Below, piece after piece: positions 6,912 to 14,589 of a DNA stretch of 21,099 bases; the stretch's first letter is position 1, and each line of letters starts with the position of its first letter. The notes under the pieces were generated by a model. It had not been told where the DNA came from, searched no databases, and saw only the letters and a list, made by a program, of their open reading frames with translations. Made by a program: the position numbers and the translations under genes. This stretch comes from M3007 sp038203695 (GTDB lineage Bacteria; Bacteroidota; Bacteroidia; Chitinophagales; Saprospiraceae): assembly GCA_038203695.1 (NCBI GenBank), contig JBBRDQ010000072.1, forward strand, positions 1 to 21,099. Direction: 5' to 3'.

Positions 6912-7991
6912 ATGTCCAACCACACCTACGTTGCCATCATGGCCGGTGGCGTCGGGAGCCGTTTCTGGCCCGGCAGCCGCGAAGCGCGCCCCAAACAATT
7001 CCTCGATATGTTGGGCGTGGGCAAAAGCCTGTTGCGGCTCACCTTTGAGCGCTTTTTACCGATTTGCCCCGCAGCCAATATTTTTATCGTCACCAATGCG
7101 GCGTATAAAGCCCTGGTGCACGAGCAAATACCGGAACTGACGGACAACCAAATCCTGTGCGAACCCAGCCGCAACAATACGGCCCCCTGTGTAGCCTGGA
7201 CGGCTTTCAAACTGGCCGCATTAGACCCGCAGGCAAACTTAGTCATCGCGCCCAGCGATGCGATCGTATTGAAACCGGCGGTATTTCTGGAAAAGATCCA
7301 AACCGCGCTGAACTTTGCTGCGGCCAACGACGCACTGGTCACCCTCGGCATTCAGCCCTCGCGCCCGGATACCGGTTACGGCTATATTCAATTTGGCGAA
7401 CAAGCCGATGTGGATGTGCGCAAAGTGCTGCGTTTCACCGAAAAACCCAACCTGACCACGGCCGAACAGTTTGTCGAATCGGGGGATTACTTGTGGAATG
7501 CCGGCATTTTTGTGTGGAATGTGCAGTCGATTTTACGCGCATTCGAAGAATTAGCACCCGACATCTACTCGATTTTACAACGCGGCGAGCAAGTCTGGAA
7601 TACGCCGGACGAGCAGGTCTTTATCAATCATTATTACCCGAAGACGCCGAATATTTCAGTCGACTTTGCCATTATGGAAAAAGCGCCGAATGTGTACACC
7701 GTACCGGCTGAATTCGGCTGGTCGGACCTGGGCACCTGGGCGAGTCTGCACGGCGAATACAGCAAAGACGTATCCGGCAATGCGTTGCAGGGCGATTGCA
7801 TTATCGCGTTGGATAGTCAAAACACGCTCGTACGGGCTCCGAAGGGCAAATTAGTGGTGCTGAAAGACATGAATAACTACATTATCGTCGATGAAGGCGA
7901 TGTGCTGCTCATCTACCCGAAATCTAAGGAGCAGGAAATTAAACAGGTTACGGCATTGGTGAAAGAAGCGTTTGGCGATAAATATTTATAA
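6912..7991 (+). CDS. manC: Mannose-1-phosphate guanylyltransferase
   Basis: A 359-aa nucleotidyltransferase that makes GDP-mannose from mannose-1-phosphate and GTP, feeding Gmd and Fcl. Seen: the pyrophosphorylase signature AGGVGSRFWP (residues 11-20) with PKQF (27-30), EPSRNNTAP, APSDA, the DTGYGYIQ block, FTEKPN, LWNAGIFVW, and VDFAIMEK before the FGWSDLGTW motif. The length is that of the single-domain form; the C-terminal phosphomannose isomerase domain of the bifunctional enzymes (about 470 aa) is absent. Mannose-6-phosphate isomerase and phosphomannomutase must come from elsewhere. It follows the heptad repeat block directly (last repeat base within a few nt of the ATG), so its expression could depend on read-through. 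Confidence 0.96.
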   Translation: MSNHTYVAIMAGGVGSRFWPGSREARPKQFLDMLGVGKSLLRLTFERFLPICPAANIFIVTNAAYKALVHEQIPELTDNQILCEPSRNNTAPCVAWTAFKLAALDPQANLVIAPSDAIVLKPAVFLEKIQTALNFAAANDALVTLGIQPSRPDTGYGYIQFGEQADVDVRKVLRFTEKPNLTTAEQFVESGDYLWNAGIFVWNVQSILRAFEELAPDIYSILQRGEQVWNTPDEQVFINHYYPKTPNISVDFAIMEKAPNVYTVPAEFGWSDLGTWASLHGEYSKDVSGNALQGDCIIALDSQNTLVRAPKGKLVVLKDMNNYIIVDEGDVLLIYPKSKEQEIKQVTALVKEAFGDKYL

Positions 7992-8063
7992 CAAATGCGA
8001 ATATTGCCAAGGCCAGTGACAGGGTTGCTTAAAGTCACCTCGTCACTAAGTATTTCCCCAGCT

Positions 8064-8077
8064 CAAAAATATTTTTG
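8064..8077. promoter_or_regulatory. 14-bp perfect palindrome containing a -7-like TAnnTTTG on both strands
   Basis: CAAAAATATTTTTG is its own reverse complement. Read in either direction it includes TATTTTTG, which fits the Bacteroidota -7 consensus TAnnTTTG. It lies in the 228-bp gap between manC and the DUF433 gene, 142 bp before that ATG. I see no good -33 TTTG at the expected distance, so this is only a candidate promoter or operator for the DUF433-glycosyltransferase pair. Confidence 0.3.
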
Positions 8078-8143
8078 TTAAAGTTTCATTCACAAAAGAT
8101 TTAAATATAAAAACAATCCATACATTAGCCGCAGATTTTAATT

Positions 8144-8172
8144 TCATTTTAATCCGCTTTTAATCCACGTCA
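8144..8172 (-). repeat. Degenerate copy of the ATCCG-type repeat
   Basis: The stretch TTTTAATCCGC-TTTTAATCCACG resembles the ATCCGT blocks of the inverted copies at 478-616, in the same orientation. It is short and imperfect and could be a remnant of the same dispersed repeat family. Confidence 0.35.
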
Positions 8173-8219
8173 TTTGTATAGTCCCGATTTCCCGACCTTA
8201 CTTACACAAACAGCAACGG

Positions 8220-8504
8220 ATGAATCGGATCACCTCCATTACAGTTCACCCCGAAATTCAGGATGGCGCCCCCGTATTTAGCGGCACGCGCGTCCGAGTA
8301 GAAACCTTTTTTGATTTTATACGCATTGGTGTCAGTATCAGCGAGTTTTTGCACGAATTTCCGTCCATTACCCGCGACCAGGCACTCGAAGTGTACGACC
8401 TTGCAAGACAGCAATACTCGTTGGATCAGATTGTGGCGATGGTCACAAGTTCGGATTTTCGAATTATGCAGTCCGAAACCGGACGTATGGTTGCTGCTGC
8501 TTAA
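8220..8504 (+). CDS. DUF433 family protein (antitoxin-like, orphan)
   Basis: A 94-aa protein with a DUF433 domain (helix-turn-helix-like fold). Seen: ITVHPEI near residue 10, the family signature GAPVFSGTRVRV (16-27), then a helical segment with GVSISEFLHEFPSIT (about 37-51) and QALEVYDLA. Family members are often antitoxins paired with a downstream PIN-like DUF5615 toxin. Here no such partner exists: the next gene, 8 bp downstream, is a glycosyltransferase, and upstream is manC. The C-terminus extends about 25 residues past the core domain. It may be a solitary DNA-binding protein, a remnant of a toxin-antitoxin pair, or a regulator of the co-transcribed glycosyltransferase; the sequence does not decide among these. 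Confidence 0.85.
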   Translation: MNRITSITVHPEIQDGAPVFSGTRVRVETFFDFIRIGVSISEFLHEFPSITRDQALEVYDLARQQYSLDQIVAMVTSSDFRIMQSETGRMVAAA

Positions 8505-8512
8505 GTATCCTT

Positions 8513-9733
8513 TTGAAAAAACACCCTGTAAAAAGCGCGAACGCTGCTTCCGGTCTGTCTGGGCCTGATGCAGCGTTTGTCGTTTCCGCCCCTACCCGTC
8601 CGAAAGTTGCCCTGGTCGCCAGTATCGCCTGGACTTTATGGAACTACCGTACCGCTTTGATCCAGTCCCTGGAAGCGGCCGGATACGATGTGCTTCTTTT
8701 GGCCGCCGATGACGCCTCGCGTGAAAAATTACTGGCCGAAAGTCACGCGCAATTTGTTCCACTACAACATATTAACCGTAAAAGTCTCTCGATTTTTCAA
8801 AATTCCCGGTTGCTGCTCGAATTGTACCAACTGCTGCACCGGCATCGCCCGGACGTGGTGTTGTTTTTTACCATTCGCCCCAATACGCTCGGCAATTTTG
8901 CGGCTGCCGCAGCCGGCATTCCGGCTATTTCGACGGTAGAGGGCATGGGCATTTCCAGCACCTCGCAACCTTGGTTGCGTTTCGTGACCCAGCGGCTGTA
9001 CCGGCTGGCTTTCCGGTTTACCCGCAAGGTCATTTTCCTGAACAATGAAGACCACGCCGAATTCCTGCAATTGCGCATGGTCGCCCCGGCAAAAGCGGTA
9101 GTTATTCACGGCCCGGGTATCGACCTGAACTACTTTGCGCCCCGGCCGCGACCGGAACACGGCGGTCCGCTGGTGTTTTTATTTGTGGCCCGACTACTGT
9201 CCGGCAAAGGAATCCGCGAATTCGCGGCAGCCGCCCGGCAACTCAAAAATGAAGGCGTCGCAGCGGAGTTTCAAGTGCTGGGCAGTACCGATGCCGGCAA
9301 CCCGACCACCATCGACGACTGCGAATTACAAGCCTGGGCCGACGAGGGGATTCTGACCAACCTCGGCTTCGAAGACGACGTACGGCCGGCTATGGCTGCG
9401 GCGGATGTGCTCGTACTCCCTTCCTATTACCGCGAAGGGGTGCCGCGTTCCATTCTCGAAGCCATGGCGATGGAAAAGGTCATCCTGACCACCGATAATG
9501 TCGGCTGCCGCGACACGGTAACGCCCGGAAAAAACGGGTTCCTGGTGCCGCCGCGCGACACGCCGGCACTCGTTGAAGCCATAAAAACGATTCTGCAACT
9601 CACGCCCGGGCAACGCCGGGAGATGGGCGTGTACAGTCGCCAAAAGGCAACTGCCGAGTTTAGCGACGATCTGGTATTACCTCGTTACCTCGAATTGATA
9701 CGCGCAGTGCTCGATTCCAGGAGCACGCGGTAA
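8513..9733 (+). CDS. GT4 family glycosyltransferase (PglA/CapM-like)
   Basis: A 406-aa retaining GT-B glycosyltransferase that probably adds a sugar from a nucleotide donor to the lipid-linked oligosaccharide at the inner membrane face. Seen: an N-terminal Rossmann domain starting at about residue 30 (KVALVASIAWTLWNYR), TVEGMG (141-146), PGIDLNYF (201-208), the donor-site lysine region RLLSGKGIREF (228-238), and the E-x7-E motif EGVPRSILE (E308 to E316) followed by TTDNVGCRDTV. The order and the last motif fit the PglA/CapM-like branch of GT4. The start is TTG at 8513, 8 bp after the DUF433 stop; no early in-frame ATG exists. Its last 49 bp overlap the end of the leftward gene at 9685. Donor and acceptor are unknown. 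Confidence 0.9.
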   Translation: MKKHPVKSANAASGLSGPDAAFVVSAPTRPKVALVASIAWTLWNYRTALIQSLEAAGYDVLLLAADDASREKLLAESHAQFVPLQHINRKSLSIFQNSRLLLELYQLLHRHRPDVVLFFTIRPNTLGNFAAAAAGIPAISTVEGMGISSTSQPWLRFVTQRLYRLAFRFTRKVIFLNNEDHAEFLQLRMVAPAKAVVIHGPGIDLNYFAPRPRPEHGGPLVFLFVARLLSGKGIREFAAAARQLKNEGVAAEFQVLGSTDAGNPTTIDDCELQAWADEGILTNLGFEDDVRPAMAAADVLVLPSYYREGVPRSILEAMAMEKVILTTDNVGCRDTVTPGKNGFLVPPRDTPALVEAIKTILQLTPGQRREMGVYSRQKATAEFSDDLVLPRYLELIRAVLDSRSTR

Positions 9734-11004
9734 TCGTCCGCAATTTTCCCCACCGTAAATGGCGCAATCCGCGCCCGGCGCGCTTCCTCCGATGGAGCGA
9801 TCTTTGTCGCTTCCAACCAGACGATCAGGTCTGACAGCGCCGTATCTTCCACTTTCCCATTCCTTACTTTCAGGTTAAACAGCTGCGTATCCTCGCCGAA
9901 AAATGCGGTAAAGGGATCGTTTTCAACGTAAGACAGGTTTAAAACCGGTTTGCCGCTTGCCAGATAATCTACTGCTTTGCTGGGCAACTGGAAATCGGTC
10001 GTATTGCCAATATTGAGCAATATATCCATGTCCTGGATGGCGCGTTGCACTTCAGCACGGGAACATAAGCCATGCAGGCGCAACCCGTCCGCCGCTTGTA
10101 AACGGGTGAAAAACTCCGGAAATATTTCTCCGTAAAAATGGATGTCAAGGCGTTTTCGCAACTCTGGTCGCAAGCCTGACAGCCGGTTGAGCAGGTGCAA
10201 AAACGTATCCGGGGTACGGGTGGGCTGGTACAAGGCACCAAAATAGCCAATTCTTAAGGCTGCCGGACCTGGTTTTTGCGTGAGGCGATCCGCGTTTTGA
10301 GGGATGGCGTAGCCTGCAATTAAAGGCGGAATCACCTGGATATTGGACGTTGCAGAGATGCCAAACGCCTGTGCATATTTCTCGCGGGTAAACCTGGTCG
10401 TGACGGTCACGACATCCGCAATGGTCAAGACGGTTTGTTCCAGTCGGCGGTTTTTCCGGCCGTATAACCACGCGTTGTTGGGCGGCATCGGCTGAATAGC
10501 GAATGGATCGCCGATATCCGCTAACCAGCGCAACTGGGGAAAACGGCGTTTCACCGCCAGTCCCACCAAATGCCCGGTAAAGGGAAAAGAAACCGTAATA
10601 ATAGCATCAAACGATTGATTTTCAAGTAATTGAAAAACCTTACGGCGAGCTGGATAATACCAGATGGCGGCGTCATCAGGGAAATAAATCGTTTTCCAAA
10701 AAGTTGTGTACAGCCAGTTTAATACCTTTAACATTGTTCCGGGCGGAACGACTGCCGCGCCAACCCTCCCCCGCGCTTTTTCGCTTTTCGTGCAATAATA
10801 AAACACCTCCTTCAGCGAATCAAATCCGGTCCGATGTACCTGCACGCCTTTTAAATCCGTGTGTTCCGGGTAATCGCGCTGCCGGGCCGTAACTACGTGA
10901 ATGTCATATCCTTGCGCCGCCCAATGCTCCGCCAGTGCCGTCCAGCGATGCGCCCGCGGATGGATGAATGGGAAATACCAGGCCGTGACGATGAGTATTT
11001 TCAA
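9685..11004 (-). CDS. GT4-like glycosyltransferase
   Basis: A 439-aa GT-B glycosyltransferase of the GT4 type. Seen: MKILIVTAWYFP at the N-terminus, a HP-R-HRW loop (residues 15-21), ITVSFPFTGH (136-145), ADIGDPF (162-168), RIGYFGALYQPTRTPDTFL (251-269, start of the C-terminal domain), and DFQLPSKAVDYLASGKPVL (337-355), the donor-binding block with the family's usual SK--DY-ASGKPVL pattern. The start is TTG at 11004-11002, overlapping the upstream TGA by 4 nt (TTGA), so it is probably coupled to the gene at 11001-12173. Its 3' end overlaps the convergent glycosyltransferase by 49 bp. Specificity is unknown. Confidence 0.88.
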   Translation of the reverse strand: MKILIVTAWYFPFIHPRAHRWTALAEHWAAQGYDIHVVTARQRDYPEHTDLKGVQVHRTGFDSLKEVFYYCTKSEKARGRVGAAVVPPGTMLKVLNWLYTTFWKTIYFPDDAAIWYYPARRKVFQLLENQSFDAIITVSFPFTGHLVGLAVKRRFPQLRWLADIGDPFAIQPMPPNNAWLYGRKNRRLEQTVLTIADVVTVTTRFTREKYAQAFGISATSNIQVIPPLIAGYAIPQNADRLTQKPGPAALRIGYFGALYQPTRTPDTFLHLLNRLSGLRPELRKRLDIHFYGEIFPEFFTRLQAADGLRLHGLCSRAEVQRAIQDMDILLNIGNTTDFQLPSKAVDYLASGKPVLNLSYVENDPFTAFFGEDTQLFNLKVRNGKVEDTALSDLIVWLEATKIAPSEEARRARIAPFTVGKIADDYRVLLESSTARINSR

Positions 11005-12173
11005 CGTGTGTTTATTATACTGTTATAGACCTTATACATTCTTTCACCAATCGTACGCACATCAAAATTCGCCGTTATATGTTCGCTCGCCTGACGACTA
11101 AATCGTTGATATTCATCATTTTCCATCCAATAAAACCGTTCAATAAAACCAGCCAGTACATCCGGTCGGTGTTCGGGTGCCAGTAACCCCGTGCGTTCGT
11201 GTAACACTTCCGCGGGTATATCGAAGTGCGTGGTCGAAATGACCGGCAGGCCACTGGACTGCGCTTCCAGGATCGCCACCGGCCCTCCCTCACAATCGCG
11301 ATTGGCGGTGTAATGGCTGGGATGAATGAACACGTCAAAATCACCCAGGAACGTGGCCAGTTGGGCATGCGGCAGAAAATCCAGCCAGGTAATCTGCGCT
11401 TCCAGCCGGTGGGTGGCAATAAATGCGCGCATTTGCTGGACGAGACCCGGCTGCCACGGCTCTCCGGCAAGAGTCAAATGTACATTCGGGCAAGTTTTCA
11501 CCGCTAACCGAACGGCTTCCAGGGTATCCAGATAGCCTTTTTTTGCCGTAATCGTGGCCACCTGCACCAACCGCAGTTGGCCACTTTGTTTTATACGCGC
11601 CGTCCACGGAAAAGCCGTCGGATCCATACTCATGGGGGAAATATGAATCTTCTCGGGTGGACAGCCCTGATCAGACAAGACTTTTTTGCCAAAAACACCT
11701 GCCGCCGTGATAGCCGCCGCTCCGGCAAACAGTTCCTGGTAGCGCTGCCGAAAAATCGGTTTTTGTAACGGCAAACTTTCGTAATCGTAGCCATAAAACG
11801 ACGTAACCAGCGGGATATCCAATTGTTGCGCCATCTTTAAATAGTGACAGCCGACCGGGCCGAAATGAGCGTGTAATACGTCCGGACGCTGCTTGCGCAA
11901 TTGCTTAGTGAGCCAGTTGCGGTAGACCGGCCAGTAATGTTCGCTGCGCGAAACGAGGTTGTGCGCCCATTCCGACTGCCATTCGGTGGCCGGCAACCAA
12001 CCAGTCCGCACCTGTAAAGGCCGTGTAAAAAATTGAAAATCAGGGGTGTAATATTGGTTGAGGACGATCCACGGCGCTGCTACCCACTTAGTAGCAGGCG
12101 TAGCGCGCATGATCTGGTACGCCCAGTTCATCGTGCTGGGCAAATAGAGATCGAACAGGTGCAGAACTTTCAT
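11001..12173 (-). CDS. GT4 glycosyltransferase (WcaL-like)
   Basis: A 390-aa GT-B enzyme resembling colanic-acid WcaL-type GT4 transferases. Seen: MKVLHLFDLYLPS (1-13), HAHFGPVG (101-108), TSFYGYD (124-130), MSMDP (181-185), VQVATITAKKGYLDTLEA (204-221, with the donor-binding Lys pair) and E-x7-E in EGGPVAILEAQSSGLPV (E295 to E303), preceded by HPSHYTANRDC. A longer frame reaches 12224, but the ATG at 12173 is preferred. It overlaps the TGA of the upstream gene by 4 nt (ATGA), and family similarity begins there. It is the middle member of a three-gene leftward chain with 4-nt overlaps. Confidence 0.9.
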   Translation of the reverse strand: MKVLHLFDLYLPSTMNWAYQIMRATPATKWVAAPWIVLNQYYTPDFQFFTRPLQVRTGWLPATEWQSEWAHNLVSRSEHYWPVYRNWLTKQLRKQRPDVLHAHFGPVGCHYLKMAQQLDIPLVTSFYGYDYESLPLQKPIFRQRYQELFAGAAAITAAGVFGKKVLSDQGCPPEKIHISPMSMDPTAFPWTARIKQSGQLRLVQVATITAKKGYLDTLEAVRLAVKTCPNVHLTLAGEPWQPGLVQQMRAFIATHRLEAQITWLDFLPHAQLATFLGDFDVFIHPSHYTANRDCEGGPVAILEAQSSGLPVISTTHFDIPAEVLHERTGLLAPEHRPDVLAGFIERFYWMENDEYQRFSRQASEHITANFDVRTIGERMYKVYNSIINTR

Positions 12174-13293
12174 CGGGCGGTGTTTTGCAGCACCGTGTAG
12201 ATTTTTTGCGCAGCGGTATCCCAACTGAATTGCCCGCGTTGCTGTCGACCTTGCAGCACTAGATTTTGCGCAAAACCCGGATCGGTGTACAGTTTCTGCA
12301 GACCGTCCGCAATGGCTATTTCATCGAATGGGTCGACCAAAAGAGCCGCATTTCCGGCTATTTCCGGCAAGGCCGTCGCATCGGCGGCTAATATGGGTGT
12401 TTCGGTATTCATGGCCTCCAGCAGTGGCAGGCCAAAACCTTCACTCAGCGATAGATAGGTCAACGCCAGCGCGGATGCCATTAATTTGGGCAATACCGCT
12501 TCCGGCACATAACCCAGAAAGTGAATATCGGCCCGGCTGCGGGCTTGCGCATACGCAGCGGTTACGTCGCCGGTTGCCAGGCAAAACGCCCGGCCAGCAG
12601 CAATTTGACCGGGGCATTGGTCTGCTGTTTAAACTGATCGAATGCCCGGATCAAACGCGGGATGTTTTTACGCGGATGAATGGCGCCGGTATAGAAAAAA
12701 TACGCTTGCCCATGGGCGTATTCCTGGCGGATCTGTTGTTTTTCCGGCTCGGAAATGGGCACAAAATTGTCGCGGCAACCATTGTAAGCGACCGATATAT
12801 TGGCCGGATCAAGGTGGCAGGTTTGGGCGATATCCTGGCGCACATAGTCGGAAACCGTCAGAATATGATCGGCCCGGCGCAGAAATTTAGGCAGGTAATG
12901 CGTGTAATAATGCCGTGTGGCAAAGGGTAATTGTTCCGGATGGTGCAACGGGACAATATCGTGCGTAGTCATCACGGTCGGCGTTTTTGCCGTCAGACTG
13001 AGGTACGAATCGGGCGAAAAAAAGACATCGGGCCGGTATTTGCGCAAGGCGCGCGGCACCGCATATTCAAACCACCAGTACCACAGCAAAGGGTGCCGGG
13101 CCGGCGGGAACAACACGACCGGCTGCACATTAGGCCCATAGATAAAGCGCGGATCGTATGGCCGGTCGAACAACAATATAAAGGTATCTTCCGGGTGTTG
13201 CTGCACCATACGCCGTACAATTTCATGGGTATACCAGCCGAAACCTTCCAGTTTATTGGGCAACAAAAAGCGGGTATTGATGCAGATTTTCAG
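12170..13293 (-). pseudogene. GT4 glycosyltransferase interrupted by a -1 frameshift
   Basis: Two adjacent frames on the minus strand make one GT4 protein. The first (13293 down to 12562) holds KICINTRFLLPNKLEGFGWY, HDIVPLHHP, LTVSDYVRQDI, and FYTGAIHPRKNIPRLIRAF, and ends ...GRFAWQPAT-stop. The second (to 12170) resumes with GDVTAAYAQARSRADIHFLG and holds SEGFGLPLLEAM, the E-x7-E donor motif. One base added in CAACCGG (as CAAACCGG, near 12560) restores W-Q-T-G-D and a 374-aa protein of normal family length. The likely start is CTG at 13293-13291, since the family N-terminus begins there. TTG at 13386 would lie upstream of the predicted promoter. It is either a real recent mutation or a sequencing error. 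The stop overlaps the next gene's ATG by 4 nt, so the coupling was once intact. Confidence 0.85.
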
Positions 13294-13359
13294 CGTATTA
13301 TAAGTTTTGATTTTAAAAAATATCCGCGGATTTTGCCTTAAAATACCGCCGGTAATGTG

Positions 13360-13367
13360 CAAAACTA
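13360..13367 (-). promoter_or_regulatory. Bacteroidota-type -7 box for the leftward glycosyltransferase operon
   Basis: On the minus strand the sequence reads TAGTTTTG, matching TAnnTTTG. A TTG at 13386-13384 lies upstream at slightly short spacing. It would place the transcript start about 60 nt before the CTG at 13293. The box lies inside a 13-bp direct repeat of TAATGTGC (13353-13360 and 13366-13373), a possible operator. Confidence 0.45.
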
Positions 13368-13406
13368 ATGTGCGGGCAACCGACAACTTATTGTTTCATC
13401 ATTGCC

Positions 13407-13414
13407 TATCTTTG
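13407..13414 (+). promoter_or_regulatory. Bacteroidota-type -7 box for the nucleoid protein gene
   Basis: TATCTTTG followed by CC matches the strong Bacteroidota -7 pattern TAnnTTTG. A TTG lies at 13391-13393, closer than the usual -33 spacing. The start of transcription would be about 13420, giving a leader of roughly 115 nt before the ATG at 13536. Confidence 0.5.
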
Positions 13415-13535
13415 CCTTTTAGAAACGCTTTCGCAAAAGTAAAACACGGCCTGTTCTTAAATGATTGGCGTGCGCATGGTTGCATTAGGCCGCAAAATTC
13501 ATCATTCCTACTTCATTATTTATACTTTTTCCCCG

Positions 13536-14585
13536 ATGCTTGATTATTCTTCCGTCAATTTGCGCCGTTTCGCCGCCACCTGGGTCGGCAACAAAAACCG
13601 TTATGAAGGCGTGACCATCCCCAAACAAACCCTCGTTCCGGTGAATGATGTGGCGTCCGAGATGTTGATCGGCGCATTTCTCAAGCCTTTTGAAAAAACG
13701 GAAGAGTATTTTTATTTTCACCACGAGGAAGATGTCAGCAACCACGCGGTATATCAGCGCTGTATGGCGATTTTTCAGGATCCGGAAACGCTGGGCGAAC
13801 AAGCCGGTGAATTGGCGCAGTTGCTGTACATGCACTGCGAATCCACCAAAATCCTGGGCGGCGAATTTTTTGTCGCATTTTTTGAGGATTTACTGGTACA
13901 AGGTGAGCCCACCAGCGCCATCGGTTTGTGGAAAGTGCAAAACAAGGACTCTTTTTTGAAAACGGAGCGCACCGGCGAATCTTTTGCCCTGAACGTGATC
14001 GAGGGTATTCCCACCGGCAAACCCGAAGTGGCCGCCCTGATCTTTAATCTCGACGAGACGGAAGGATACCGCATTTGCGCCATCGATACCGTCACCAAAC
14101 GCGATGAGCGGTCGTTCTGGAAAGAAGAATTTTTACGCCTGCGCCCGCTGGAGGACGGTTATTTCAATACGCGCCATTATATCAGTCTGGCCAGCGAGTT
14201 TATTACCCAGAAAGCGCCGATCAAATTCGGGCTCGACCGGACGGAAATGATCGATGTGCTCAACCGCTCAGGCGATTATTTCAAAGACAACGAGGAGTTC
14301 GAAGTAGAAGATTTCGCCAAAACACTCTTCCCGGATGAAGCGCAGCAGGACGCTTTCAAGGAATTCCGCGACGATTACGCCAAAGCCTACGCTGTACCGC
14401 TCGACGATAAATTCGACATCAGCAACCAGGCCGTGAAAAAAGAATTCAAGGTGTTCAAAAGTGTGATTAAACTGGATAAAAACTTCCATCTCTATGTACA
14501 CGGCCGGCACGACCTGATCGAGCGCGGTTTTGACGATGACAAAGGGAAAAAGTATTACAAGGTATTTTTTGACAACGAAGACTAA
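13536..14585 (+). CDS. Nucleoid-associated protein, NdpA/YejK (NA37) family
   Basis: A 349-aa protein of the 37-kDa nucleoid-associated family (PF04245), found bound to the nucleoid in E. coli, with no known enzymatic activity. I recognise it by overall pattern: N-terminal MLDYSSVNLRRFAATWVGNK, an acidic and aromatic core with GGEFFVAFFEDLL, ALNVIEGIPTGKPEVAALIF, and the C-terminal HLYVHGRHDLIERGFDD-KGKKYYKVFF. The frame is open back to an ATG at 13461. I prefer the ATG at 13536 because the upstream part lacks family character. It ends 4 bp before the dihydroorotase start, so the two are probably co-transcribed. It is acidic for a DNA-linked protein. Confidence 0.85.
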   Translation: MLDYSSVNLRRFAATWVGNKNRYEGVTIPKQTLVPVNDVASEMLIGAFLKPFEKTEEYFYFHHEEDVSNHAVYQRCMAIFQDPETLGEQAGELAQLLYMHCESTKILGGEFFVAFFEDLLVQGEPTSAIGLWKVQNKDSFLKTERTGESFALNVIEGIPTGKPEVAALIFNLDETEGYRICAIDTVTKRDERSFWKEEFLRLRPLEDGYFNTRHYISLASEFITQKAPIKFGLDRTEMIDVLNRSGDYFKDNEEFEVEDFAKTLFPDEAQQDAFKEFRDDYAKAYAVPLDDKFDISNQAVKKEFKVFKSVIKLDKNFHLYVHGRHDLIERGFDDDKGKKYYKVFFDNED

Positions 14586-14589
14586 GCGC

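Noticed and set aside
7157..7711. 184-aa open frame in another + frame
   Set aside because: It is internal to manC and shows no recognisable domain.
8011..8047. Rho-independent terminator after manC
   Set aside because: The AGTGAC/GTCACT pairing is short, has a long loop and lacks a following T-run.
12540..12575. Programmed -1 frameshift in the GT4 gene
   Set aside because: A -1 slip at CAA would join the frames, but there is no slippery heptamer and I see no obvious stimulatory hairpin; a lost base is simpler.
12328..12930. 200-aa rightward open frame over the broken glycosyltransferase
   Set aside because: It is antisense to clear GT4 sequence in both halves and has no motif of its own.
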